From: Rallus limicola
Lineage: Eukaryota > Chordata > Aves > Gruiformes > Rallidae
Direction of reading: 5' to 3'
DNA length: 64,000 bases
Assembly (NCBI GenBank): GCA_022605955.1
Contig: JAKCOZ010000006.1
Coordinates: forward strand, 2,232,001-2,296,000
The translations under genes and the position numbers were made by a program. The number at the start of each line of letters is the position of its first letter. The stretch's first letter is position 1. This document shows, piece by piece, positions 32,801 to 43,414 of this stretch. The notes beneath the pieces were generated by a model. It made no database searches. It saw nothing but the letters and a program-made list of their open reading frames with translations, and was not told the DNA's origin.

Positions 32801-35800
32801 ATCAGTAGTTTCAGCCATTTCCAAAGCTGCTTTGATATGGCCTTTTCCACCCATAGACCCACCAAGAGTTTTCCATTCTGGGAGGATTCATGCTCTACTA
32901 TTTCAATTAAATCATTTCAGATCTCACCTGAATGAGCTTTGCAGATATATTTTTTTTTTAGTTAAAGCTTCACAAAATACCCAGGGCATCCAAAATATCC
33001 ACTGTTGGCCATTAAAATCGCTGAGCACCCTGAACTCCAAGAGAAAACAGGAAGAGCTCAGTACTTTGGAAAGCCCATGTATAAAGTCATTTGCCTGTAT
33101 TGGGGCCATAAATACAACCTCCCTTCACCTGAGGCCCGGCGAGGTAGTACTTTCTTCCCCTTGAAAAGAGCTGTTGGTGCTGAACAGTTTTGGCTGAAGC
33201 CTAAGGTCACTTAGCTTGGTCAGTAGAGATCTGGCTCACAACCAGAAAACATAACGTGGACATAAACGGTAATTTCTGTAGCCAAGACAATTTTCAGATG
33301 TGAAGAGGAAAAAGGACTGAGTAGCAGAGTGAGGTATAGTGTCAGCTGAGATAGTGAATAAAGACAGATAAGTTACACTTAAAACTGACCTTTCTTTGGT
33401 AGTGATTCCTTGTGATCTTTTTGAGCCGCCCCCATCTCATCAGAACCTTTTTAAGGGGTATCAGCACACAGCCCTTTCTGTTTCTTTTTCATCCTAAAAA
33501 GCTAGTTGTTAATCCAGTGAAACCTCTTAACTAATTAACTTTCAGTTCTGTGAGGTGAAAGCCTATCAGGGGCTGGGGATCAGGCCCACAGCTTTGTGGT
33601 GGTCCCAGTGGTTTTAGGTTTGTGCAGTTAGCTTTCCCTGCCCAAGAGCTTACGTTTTGACATATTGCTTCAATACAGCACATTTTATGACACCTTTGCT
33701 GGAGGGCCAAAGGCCACATTCCTTCTATCTATCCTGCATGCAATTTTCATTCTCTTGTCTTCAATGCATTATAGAAATTTTTCATTCTTTTCCTTTCTTT
33801 TCTTTTGTTTTTTCACCCTCTCCTCCAGGATATTGTGGGTTATTACCTCAATCCTCTTTCAGCTGAGGAAGGTTTGAGGTAATGACCTGAAACTTCCTGG
33901 AAAAGATCCCAAATATCCCCAAATGGAAACCACATGCAACATATTAGGGACCCTCATTGAATAAAGAAACATTAGTTCAAGTAACTAGAATGTACATTGA
34001 TCAGCTACTTACGTTCCAGCCGGTAAGAGGGATGTATGACCAGCAATGCACAAGGACCGGGTGGGGGGATTAGTTGCTCTGCTAAGTTATAGCAAGAAAG
34101 GTGTAAAATATATATTCCCTTTTAGGAAATAGGTTCCTTAATCACCATCCTTGCAGCTGCGACGGGGATCTGACTCTTTGTGGTAGCAAAAACCTGGACG
34201 AGATCCACAGAAACCTGCATGACGCCAAATGCTGTCAGGTTATGAACCCTCAGAGCCTCCACTGATGCTTGCTTGATGCTGTAGTATCAATGAGGAAATG
34301 CCTGAGAAGTTTTTATTGTTATCACGGGGAGAAAAGAGTTTTCTTTTTCTCCATGCCCAGTTAAAATAATTTCCTTTTTTCATCAGCGACAAGAAAATGC
34401 GCCTTCTCTCTCAGCAGTCCCCCAGCAACCTTATAGTTCTATAGGGACAGCCAAGAGGGGATCATGATAAAATAGCCATTTTGGCCCACATCCAGGAAGG
34501 TATTTCAGGTCTTGACTTCCACTGCAGTCAAATGCACTCATGGAAGTGAAGGCAAGTTAATATTGAGTGGCTCTGAGACTTTGGTGTTGCAGAGCCATCT
34601 CATCATCTGATGTAAATCTCACTGTGCTCTGTCATGGGAACATGACTTGTGCTTTTTTTGAATATTGTTATATTTAACCTAGATGACACAATTCATCCCA
34701 GAGCCCAGTCCTATCCATTCTTCTTCCAAACCAAGGACAACACCCTGCCACTGAAAGATGCAAAGTTTCAAGAGACCTGGAGCAGTGGGAGCAACCTGGG
34801 TGCTGCAATCCAGTATCACCCATCACAGCTCAATAGGAACATGAATTGTGACAACTGGCCTACCATCTTTCAAACAACATTGATCCAGAGCCCTCTAGCA
34901 ACCCAAACCAAGGCAGTATGTCTAGGAACATGGCAAGAGGGTACTTATGGTGGGGGAAAGGAGCCTCATACTTAGCTTCCATTTTTGCCCTTCCAATAAA
35001 GCCACACTGGATAACATAAGCTAATTAGAGAAGAACAACAGCTTTTGAAACATGAAGTCCAAACAGTTGTCAACTCTCATTACTTTATTGTGTGGATTAT
35101 GATGTTTATTGCCTTTCTGAAAGCCCCAGTTCCAGGAGCTGAATATCTGGGGTTCCATTTTTCGCTTTCTTTGGTGGAAAAAATATAAATAAAAGGTTTG
35201 TTTTAGCCCTCATGAATGTTGAAAAAGCTAGATTCTATGTCCTGAGTATGCCTAAATGTGCCAAAACCAAGGAGTCAATGGAAAAGAATCCAGAGTACAT
35301 TAATTCTCATGATTTCTAAGCCAGTCTCAAAATTTATGAGCCTGCTGCTTCACGATTCGTCATTTCTGCATGATTGGCAGGGATGCAATGGAATATAAGA
35401 AGCAGCTGAGAGGAAAGAAAGGGAAAGGCTAGGTGTTTGACCTGGCTCTCCATGGTGGGGAAAGCTGGGAAATTATTTACAGTAATTCTTCTCTACCTCA
35501 GTATAGTATCCAAAATTGCCTTGTCCATCACTTTTGAATGTCAAAGGTATAAATGCCAGTCTTGAATTGGAAAGAGTTCGATAACATTTTTGTGAAATTT
35601 TTGAAAAATATTTCACTTCTATTTTATTCAGTCTGTGATTTCCATCTCTTTTTTTTGTCCTCCTGCCCAGCAGAGGTTTTGCAACAGCTCTTTGTCCCAG
35701 GCATGGCCTTTTTGTACATTAAGAAGCACAAAAGGAGTGGAGAATAAAAGAGGACCTTTTTTTGTTGTTGTTGTTTCTGTAGGTTTCTTAAGAGAAGAGG

Positions 35801-36105
35801 TTTGCCATCTGGGTGAAAATCTGACAAAACATCACAGGAGGGGTTGGGCCCATCAGCCAAGCTGAACAGCTGCAGGGAAGCTACATGAAAACCAAATCAC
35901 TCCACTGGAATAATTTATTGTGGCTGGCTTGCGGGGATAATAACAAAAAGAAATTCGGCTCTTTTATCTGCTGTTGCAGCATGAGGTCCCATGCCAGACA
36001 TTTGCAAAGCACCATTTTCAAGCTGTGGTGAGCACTTTACCTGGAATGGTGCATAGGAGTCAGCTAGGAAGAGAAATGACACATGGAACCTCTGTGGCTC
36101 TGTAT
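32801..36105. other. No gene recognised
   Basis: About 3.3 kb with no confident repeat. GGGGATCAGGCCCACAG at about 33575 recalls a motif seen in old amniote repeats, but the match is too short to call. Confidence 0.45.
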
Positions 36106-36402
36106 TCATAGAATCATTGAATCACAGACTGTGTAAGGTTGGAAGGGACCTTTAGAGGTCATCTAGTCCAACCCCCCATGCAATGAGCAGGGACACCTTT
36201 AACTAGGTAGGTCTCTCAGAGCCCCATCAAGCCTGACCTTGAATGTCTCCAGGCACAGGACCCGCACCACCTCTCTGGGCAACCTGTGACAGTTCCTCAC
36301 CACCCTCAGAGTGAAGAACTTTTTCCTAATGTTTCATCTAAACCTGCCCTGCTCTAATTTAAACCCGTTGCTGCTCGTCCTATTGCTCCATGCCCTTGCA
36401 GT
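36106..36402 (-). mobile_element. CR1 LINE 3' fragment
   Basis: Opens TCATAGAATCATTGAATCAC, then AAGGTTGGAAGGGACC, GTCATCTAGTCCAACCCCCC, AATGAGCAGGGACACC, CACCACCTCTCTGGGCAACC and TTTTTCCTAATGTTTCATC. It truncates near GCCCTTGCAGTAGGGC. Classic subfamily, similar to the copy at 45299. Confidence 0.9.
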
Positions 36403-38364
36403 AGGGCATTACACGTTACATTACAATGTGATATCTCAGGGCTTTACAGTCTATCCCTTCACCACATCCTTCTGGTGAAGTCCTATTAATCATCCTGTGT
36501 TAGTCCCAAGCTGTTAATACCCAACTAGAGGCATTTTTGTTTGGACCCTGACTTGTGGTCATGTTTCTGTTGTGTGAAAGTTACACAGCCAACAGCACTG
36601 GCCTGATGTATTGTCACTGGGGACAGGACATTTTAGATCATCCCACCTCCTTTCTACCCCCAGGAATGTAGCCCATGGGGCTTAGGAAGATTTTTCAGCA
36701 CTTAGGTCCTCCTGAATCTGAATGTTTATAGGTCACCATTTGGGTCCCCACCTGAAAACACCCTGCCAGATCGTGACCTCCTTGCTGTTGGTTCTGAAGG
36801 ATACTATTAATCAGTGGTAATTTACTTCTCTTGGACTAGATTCTGGCAATTAGCAGTGAAAGTACTTCAAACAGATCAGAGAAATAAATAGTGGGGAAAA
36901 TATAGAGAAATAAGCTCTTCCTTATTTGCACTTTGAATTTGACAGGGTAATTCTCACTCATGACTCATGTTTAATAAGAAATTCAGTTAGCTTTCAAAAC
37001 AAAACAAAATGAGACCAATATTATTCATGCAGTTCAAGAAGTGTTGATTGAAAGATTTCTGGAGGTCCCTCATCCACACAACTGTGAAAACAACACAATA
37101 CATATTGCCTGTTGCATTTGTCACTATAGAAAATGGCTCATCTTTACCCATCTTTATAACTCTTCCTCTTGTAGTTGAAGGCTGCTTCTAGATCCCTGCT
37201 TAAATAAGCCCATCTCCTTCATGCTCTCTTTGTAGGTCTTGCAATCCAGGTATTTGAACACGTTGGTAGCTTCACAGAGCTTTGTGTTTCTGGCTTTAAT
37301 TCTCATCTGGAAGGAAGGTGGGCCAAAATAGGGGTGATGCAAGGAAATCATAAAGAGCCTTCCCTCTCAGGAGTGCTGGTTTAGCTTTGGGGCCTCAGGG
37401 AATTTGCACATCTCTGAGAAGATGCTGGTAAGAGCAAGAGTGGATTTACAGACTAGGCTGGGAAAATCCATCTTCTTTTCCTTCTTAGCTCTGCCCCATC
37501 TATCACACATGCAGTACTACAAGATTAGGAGTCAGACTGCTGCCCTTCTTTACGCTACAGCTCCCTGTAGCCCTGGAGCACTTGAGCCTGAATTCAGAGG
37601 TCTCTCCAACTGCTCCTCAGCAATGGAGCAGAGCACACAGTGTGTAGCTTGTTCTGCCTTTCCATTACAAACCTCTTTTGAGTTGCATGTGACTTTGCCA
37701 CACTTCAGCAATTCAACTTGACATTTCCTATGCCTAGGGCGGATTTCTTGGTGTGAAGCTTTCACAAAGCTCCTGAACATTAAGTGGCTTGGCCAATGTC
37801 TGTTTTTCCTTTTTTTTAATTTACAGGGTCAGATTCTCAGCTGGTGTCTACAGTTCCCAACTGCTATGTACCTAGGCCAGCTGCTGCTGCTATCTAGGCA
37901 AATTGCAAACTGTGCAGAAAGCATTATGCTTTCACGGTACTGTTAATTCTGATCTAGGCGTGAGTCTTTTTAAATTTCCTTTATGAGTTGGGGCTTGCTT
38001 GGACCATGGTTGCAATGAGCTGGGGTCTATGTTGTGTTATGCAAGACCTGAGAGCTGGGGAGCATCACGTGATGGTGTCTGATCCAGGTTTGGCACAAAC
38101 AGTGCCAAGATAATGCTGACACTTGGATGTTTCTGCATGATGCTCCATGGCGTGTCTCAGAGGCGGTGGGGTGTCTCATGTGAAAGACTTCTAAACAAGC
38201 AATCCTTTAATTTTTTTTGTGCTTTGAATCAAAACCTGCATTTAAAGTTGTCTCCTTGATTTTTCTCCCAGGAGTTGGTGTGTGAATTTATTACCAAGAG
38301 CTGGTTTCTCAGCCCAGGTGCAGTGGATTCTCAGACACCGGAGGAAAGTCCACCTAGTTCATTG
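36403..38364. other. Mostly unique; one weak ancient CR1 inside
   Basis: No gene recognised. A faint CR1-like patch (37160-37300) is listed separately. The rest shows nothing identifiable. Confidence 0.5.
37160..37300 (-). mobile_element. Probable ancient CR1 fragment
   Basis: Read on the minus strand it contains ATGAAGGAGATGGGCTTATT, then TAGAAGCAGCCTTCAACTAC. These match the old CR1 pattern AGGGAGATGGGCTTGTT...GCAGCCTTCAACTACCTGAA with gaps. No tail is seen. It is clearly older and more diverged than the other copies. Confidence 0.5.
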
Positions 38365-38620
38365 GAATCACAGAATCATAGGGGTGGAAGGGACCTCCAG
38401 AGCTCATTGGGTCCAACACCCCAGGCTCCCTAGGACAGGTCACATAAGTTGGTGTCCAGACGGGACTGGAATATCTCCAGAGAAGGAGACTCCACACCTC
38501 CCTGGGCAGCCTGTCCCAGGGCTCCCTCACCCTCACTGGGAAGAAGTTCTTCCACATATTGGTGCGGAATTTCCTGTGCTCCAACTTGAAGCCATCATCC
38601 CTTGTCCTGTCCCACAGGGA
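38365..38620 (-). mobile_element. CR1 LINE 3' fragment
   Basis: GAATCACAGAATCATAGGGG is followed by GGAAGGGACCTCCAGAGCTC, CCCTAGGACAGGTCACATAA, GGAATATCTCCAGAGAAGGA, GGGCAGCCTGTCCCAGGGCT and CTTGTCCTGTCCCACAGG. It belongs to the GGTCACA/TTTGGCAGG subfamily, the same as 40495-40780, 21839 and 18131. Confidence 0.9.
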
Positions 38621-40494
38621 AGATGTGGCACATTAACCAAATGCAGACTTTCACAGGGCTCCCCTGATGCCACGATCAGGACTTATACATGGGTGACAGA
38701 AATGTCTGAACAACAATATGCTTTCCAGTTTGTATCTCCCAAGCAGCCTGTTCTTTTCTTTTGTTCCCCCCACTAACCCAAATGAAGCATTTCTGCTCTG
38801 GTCTGTGCAGCCAAAAAAACATTCATCTTCTTTGCAAATTGCCGTGTGTCATCTGTTAAAAATAATCTTGTCAAAGCCTGCACAGAGCTTGAAAAATGTG
38901 TTAATATTAAGCACATTTTCCTATTAAAATCCCCACATCCCATACAAGGTCAGTCAGTTCAGTTCGCACACTCCAGGAAAGACAAATAACTACATTAATG
39001 ACTGGACCTGGTAAAGAATTAACTGCAGTTGAGTTAGTTTCTAAAAGGCGGTCGTGGGGTCAGGATTGTAATGTGTTAATTACTCGAACAGGGTAGTCCT
39101 GGGGCCTCCTCACATCCCAGGTGTGTGAATCTGAAATCAGGTTCCTGCTGGCTGTGGTGGCTCCTTGATGTCTTTCACAACACAGCCCCTCAGGGTGGGC
39201 AAGTTAAGCTGGGGAAATTTGTCTGTGGGGGTGTGTTTGGGGTAAATCAGCAATGAAGCAGAGATTGAAGGTCCTCAACTGAGGTCCATCATGGAGGGAA
39301 GGTTAATGGGAATGGTCAACATGAGTTCACCAAGGGGAAATCATGCCTGACCAATCTGATAGCCTTTTATGATGGCATGACCATCTGGTTGGATGAGGGG
39401 CTCTGTGTAAATCTTGTAGACCAGTGTCTCTTGGATGAGGTGCCAATGTCCATCCTGCTCCCTCAGAGAAACCAGCTGTGCCATGGCCTTCGGTGTAGGC
39501 CTTGAATTGGCAGCCTGATTACTGGCCCTTTCTCTGGAGTTCATTGCATGACAAGAATGACAAAGAAACATTATTTGGAGAAATCAGGGTGTTGAAAAGT
39601 GCAATCAGATTTTCTTCCTCATCCTCAAATTCCCTCTAAATAAAACCTGAAAACAACAGGGAGTTTTGTTGTTTCTACAAAAAGATCATGACCACAGATA
39701 CCACAGGGGAGGGATATAGTCCTTTTGTAATTCATACTTACATACTGGCATGATCTTTCCCCCTAGCTACACCTACATATTCAAAAATCAGATGCCGGCA
39801 AGGGATCATAGCAGTCATTCAATCTGTGGTCCTGTTGTGACACAGACAGAAGTATTTAACCACCAATTCCTGCACCAAGCCTACAACAGGTTTGCTGCCT
39901 TAACATCTATTTTTAGAAAGGCATTCAGTCATGATTTAGGGGCTTCACATGAGTAAGGACTCAGCACATCTTTAGATAAGCTGTCCAAAGGGTTCTCTAT
40001 GCTTCTTGTGAAAAGAGAAACATGCCTTATTCCCTATCTGAATTTATCTGGTCTTTGCTTGTTGTTGTATCTGGTGACACTTGTAGTGGCTTTGCAACCT
40101 CCACTGAAGCCTGCATGGGACACAAAGGTGCCTCTGCTGGTTCTGGTAAACCACTTTCATGCAGAAAAAGCACACAGAAGAATAAATTATTTGGGGTCCT
40201 TTTTTTACACCGAAACTTTATTGAGCCTGAATGGAAACAAGAATTAGAGATCTGTGAAAGCTTAAGTGGGGCTAGATTGGGTGAGATCCCTTTTGGAAAT
40301 GGTTTATCTCCAGGAGAGTAAGAAGGAGAGCTGCGGTCAGGACAAGCTGCAGACCTGCAGCAGGAGATGCCAAAGCACCTATCCCTTTGTTTTAAATAAC
40401 AGCCTGGTGCTTCAGCGGGGTACAAGCCCTGCAGAACTCTTGTGTTACATATATTGCTTTACTCGGCATGGTGTGGGCACCTGAAATTCAGACA
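38621..40494. other. No gene; candidate conserved AT-rich patch and a CR1 scrap
   Basis: 38780-39110 is AT-rich with several homeodomain-like TTAATTA/ATTAAT cores (for example GTGTTAATTACTCG at 39073-39086) and looks unlike repeat sequence. A CR1 RT scrap at 39308-39400 is listed separately. No coding frame is recognised; the 132-codon minus frame at 40027-40425 has no known motif. Confidence 0.4.
39308..39400 (+). mobile_element. CR1 LINE reverse-transcriptase scrap
   Basis: About 90 bp whose translation reads [19 protein letters not shown], matching the CR1 RT segment [14 protein letters not shown] found intact at about 7690-7730. Both ends are truncated and no 3' UTR or tail is nearby, so it is an internal relic. 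Confidence 0.7.
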
Positions 40495-40780
40495 GATCAC
40501 AGAATCACAGAACTGTAGGGATTGGAAGGGACCTCCAGAGATCATCGGGTCCAACCCCCTGCCAAAGCAGGCTCCCTAGGACAGGTCACACAGGTTGGCA
40601 TCCAGACGGGTCTGGAATATCTCCAGAGAAGGAAACTCCACCACCTCCCTGGGCAGCCTGTCCCAGGGCTCTGTCGCCCTCACTGGGGAAAAGTTCTTCC
40701 ACATGTTGGTGCAGAACTTTCTAACTTGCAGCCATTGCCCCTTATACTGTCCCCACAGACACTGAAAAGGGGCTGGCCAT
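40495..40780 (-). mobile_element. CR1 LINE 3' fragment, fused to a second CR1
   Basis: AGATCACAGAATCACAGAAC, GGAAGGGACCTCCAGAGATC, CCCTGCCAAAGCAGGCTCCC, GGAATATCTCCAGAGAAGG, CCTGTCCCAGGGCTCTGTC and CCCCACAGACACTGAAAAGG. The sense 5' break at about 40780 joins directly to another CR1 in the same orientation. Confidence 0.9.
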
Positions 40781-40972
40781 CAGGTTTCTCAGGGCCCTGT
40801 CCAACCTGACATTGAATGTTGCCAGGGATGGGGCATATACCACCTCTCTGGGCAACCTGTTACCACGTTCATAAAAAATTTCTTCCTTGTATTTAGTCTG
40901 AATCTCCCCTATTTTAGTTTAAAACCACCCACCTTGTTCTATCACTACAGGCACTGCTAAAAACTGTCCCCA
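40781..40972 (-). mobile_element. CR1 LINE fragment lacking its 3' tip
   Basis: Starts CAGGTTTCTCAGGGCCCTGT, about 65 bp inside a normal CR1 3' end. It continues with CCAACCTGACATTGAATGTT, CACCTCTCTGGGCAACCTGT and AGTCTGAATCTCCCC to CTATCACTACAGGCACTGC. The missing tail is not found on the far side of the neighbouring CR1. Confidence 0.85.
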
Positions 40973-41548
40973 GAGAATGTACATCTTTGGTGCTCAGTCT
41001 TGGGGTGACTTCAAATTCATCTCTTCTTGCATCCACGCCTCCTTCCTTTTTGGAGATAATGTCTTTCCTCTAGTACTTTGAGATCTGTCCATGGAAGTCA
41101 TGTTGATATCCTTTCCTTTTTGCATGGGAGCAGGAATCTGCAAAGACATGGGATGAAGCAGACCCCAGAGAAGAAAAGCTCCTGCACAGCACCAGCATAA
41201 ACGGGGCAGACATCCAATGGCGGAAATACAAATCTCTCCTGTAAAAATATGAAACAAGAGAACAAGTGAGAGAAGCCATTCCTGAAATTTCCTCTCTGCT
41301 GAGAGAGATGGGCAATAAATGGTTTTGGACACATTCTGCAAAATGAGCCATTACGTCTTTTCTGTCAGGTCTCACCTGTTGTTATTTCTAATGTTTCCTC
41401 TTCCCAAGGCTGGGCAGAGTTTTGCATCCAGGCAATATAGTTGCTTTTGTTCAAGAACCAGACAAATTACCCCATCTTATAACCAGGACTTTGTCGTAAA
41501 TGCACAAACATCTGTTCAATTGAGCTGTACTGCATGAGAGTTGGTTTG

Positions 41549-41579
41549 TTTTTTTTTTTTTTTTTTTTTTTGGGGGGGG
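41549..41579 (+). repeat. T23-G8 homopolymer pair
   Basis: Twenty-three consecutive T followed directly by eight consecutive G. Confidence 0.9.
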
Positions 41580-41736
41580 AGTTGAGGAAAAAGAAACACA
41601 AAAGAAAATTGAGTGGATATCTCAAACACTGTGACCGGCAGGATACACTCAGGTGAAGGTAGGCAACTGTCTGGGTGATTTACAATTTGTAATGTACTTC
41701 AGTTAAGTGTCTGAAATAAATAGAAGAGAGTGGAGG

Positions 41737-41760
41737 TGGGGTGAGGGGGGAGGGGGTGGG
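41737..41760 (+). other. Putative G-quadruplex motif
   Basis: Four G-runs of 4, 6, 5 and 3 bases separated by loops of 1-3 bases (within GTGGGGTGAGGGGGG and AGGGGGTGGG), satisfying the usual G3+N1-7 pattern. Formation in the cell is not shown. Confidence 0.55.
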
Positions 41761-42084
41761 AGAAGCTGAACTGATCTATTCTTCTACCAGGTCATGCTTT
41801 GCTCCAGAAGAAACATCCTCATTTCAGCTCAGCTCTTCACAACACAGACAATGAGAATTATTAGAAAGATGTTTTTTAGGGACAGCTTAATGAGTGATAA
41901 TTGCTCAGAGGCGTAATGTTCTTCTGATGCTTCTGGGATTTTCACCCACAATGTTCCCAAAGCTCTAGGTCAGGTTCTTAGTTGGTGAAATTCAATATAG
42001 CCCTCAGCGTTACAGCAGAACCTTCCACAGTTTACACCAGCTGAAAATTGCTACCCCCTGAATGCTTAAAATTTTGAATCAAAA

Positions 42085-42103
42085 GTGTGTGTGTGTGTGT
42101 GTG
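42085..42103 (+). repeat. (GT)n microsatellite
   Basis: Nine uninterrupted GT units. Confidence 0.9.
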
Positions 42104-42536
42104 CTTGCATGAAATTAACTCTTTGCAGCCCATTCCCATGGAACTCCATAGCAAAGCTATTGATTTTGTGGGAGGTCTACCAGCGTGAACTTGCTACCTT
42201 TACTTTAGTGTTATTCCCAGAAAGCTGTCTTGTACTTTCTGTAGGTGAACCTCTGCCACATCTTCCCTGTGTTCCTAGTGAGGCATTGAGCAATGGCCTT
42301 GCAATTCAGTCACCAGCTTGTGCTACAGAAAGTGTTGGGAAAAAATGTCCCTACAAAAAAGAAAACCAACCCTCTTCTATCTCCAAAATTTAAAGTCTCC
42401 TAATCCTGTTTTAGGTGCAAGAAATCTGGTAGTATTTGAATTAGATAGTATTTGAATTTCACCTACAGGAAAGGGGGAGGTGGGGAGGGACGGTAACTTC
42501 AGCCTCATTTCTTGTCCAAGTCTTTCCTGGTTTAGC

Positions 42537-42599
42537 AATGGTTGGACTTGATCTTAAAGGTCTTTTCCAACCTTGTAATTCTGTGTTTATGTGATTCTG
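42537..42599 (+). mobile_element. CR1 LINE 3' tip
   Basis: AATGGTTGGACTTGATCTTA, AAGGTCTTTTCCAACCTTG, then a worn tail TTATGTGATTCTG. Only about 60 bp, but the order and tail are characteristic. Confidence 0.75.
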
Positions 42600-43237
42600 C
42601 AGAGGAAAAGTCCCGATGGACACAAGGACTCACTCAGCCCCCAGGCTCTGGCAGAAGATGGTTAGAGAGAGGCCTTAAGCATAATGAAAACTGATACGAA
42701 CCATTTGCTGACGGTTACACCACGACAGAGACTGTGCCTTCTCTCTGAAGGAGTATGATGAGATATCTGACATGCAGCCGTGTTCGTTATGTTCAGTCAG
42801 GAACAGATCTGAGGGCAGCTAATAAACTTATCTGCATCAGATTAAATTGCCAGTCCTACCCACCCCCTCCCCTTGCCCTCTCTCCCTCCCCAGATCAGTT
42901 ACACACATCAAGCCAAATAAAGATAAATGCATGACAGAGTTCATTCGAGTGATTGAAAATCAAGATGGAGCAGCATATTTTTCATCAATGCTATCCCAGG
43001 AAATAAAGATAAATTCCCCCACTTCATATTTTAACATAGCTTATCATAATCACCGGTAATAGCAACCAAATGTTTTTCATTTGTTACATTTTAAAGGGGG
43101 CTGGGGGAACAGTTTCCTGGTTGTAAGCTCATCGAGTCTAATTTTAAGCTGGTGTCAGGGGTCACTTCCACTTTATGTTGCATTTCTGATGAGTGGTTTT
43201 TGCTGGAATACCTGGCTTGGCTAAATGACTGTAAGAA

Positions 43238-43414
43238 AGGGCAGGGCTGTGGAAGTCAAAGCAGTGGTGGTGGGGAAGGAAACTTGACCACTGGGCTGGG
43301 ATTCATCACCAACAAAGTTCAAACCTTGGTCCAGAGTGGCTCTTTATTTTTCCCAGAGAGACAGAGGACATTTGGAGATCCCATGTTCAGCCTCTGTCTC
43401 TGGTATTACCTAAA
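43238..43414 (+). repeat. Unclassified direct repeat, copy 1
   Basis: A 177-bp block closely matching 45764-45946 (about 90% identical by eye, with one 6-bp insertion in copy 2). It runs from AGGGCAGGGCTGTGGAA to ATTACCTAAA and includes the identical segments TTGGTCCAGAGTGGCTCTTT and GGAGATCCCATGTTCAGCCT. It does not resemble CR1 or the LTR family present here. Both copies happen to be open in one frame, but the changes fall at all codon positions, so coding is not supported. Confidence 0.85.

Larger units (their letters stand above)
40973..43237. other. No gene; low-complexity tracts and a CR1 tip
   Basis: Holds a T23-G8 tract, a G-rich quadruplex-type motif, a GT microsatellite and a CR1 tip, each listed separately. 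42880-43075 is AT-rich and repeat-free. No coding frame is recognised. Confidence 0.45.

Noticed and set aside
38282..38776. 164-codon + frame
   Set aside because: About half of it is the antisense of the CR1 at 38365-38620.
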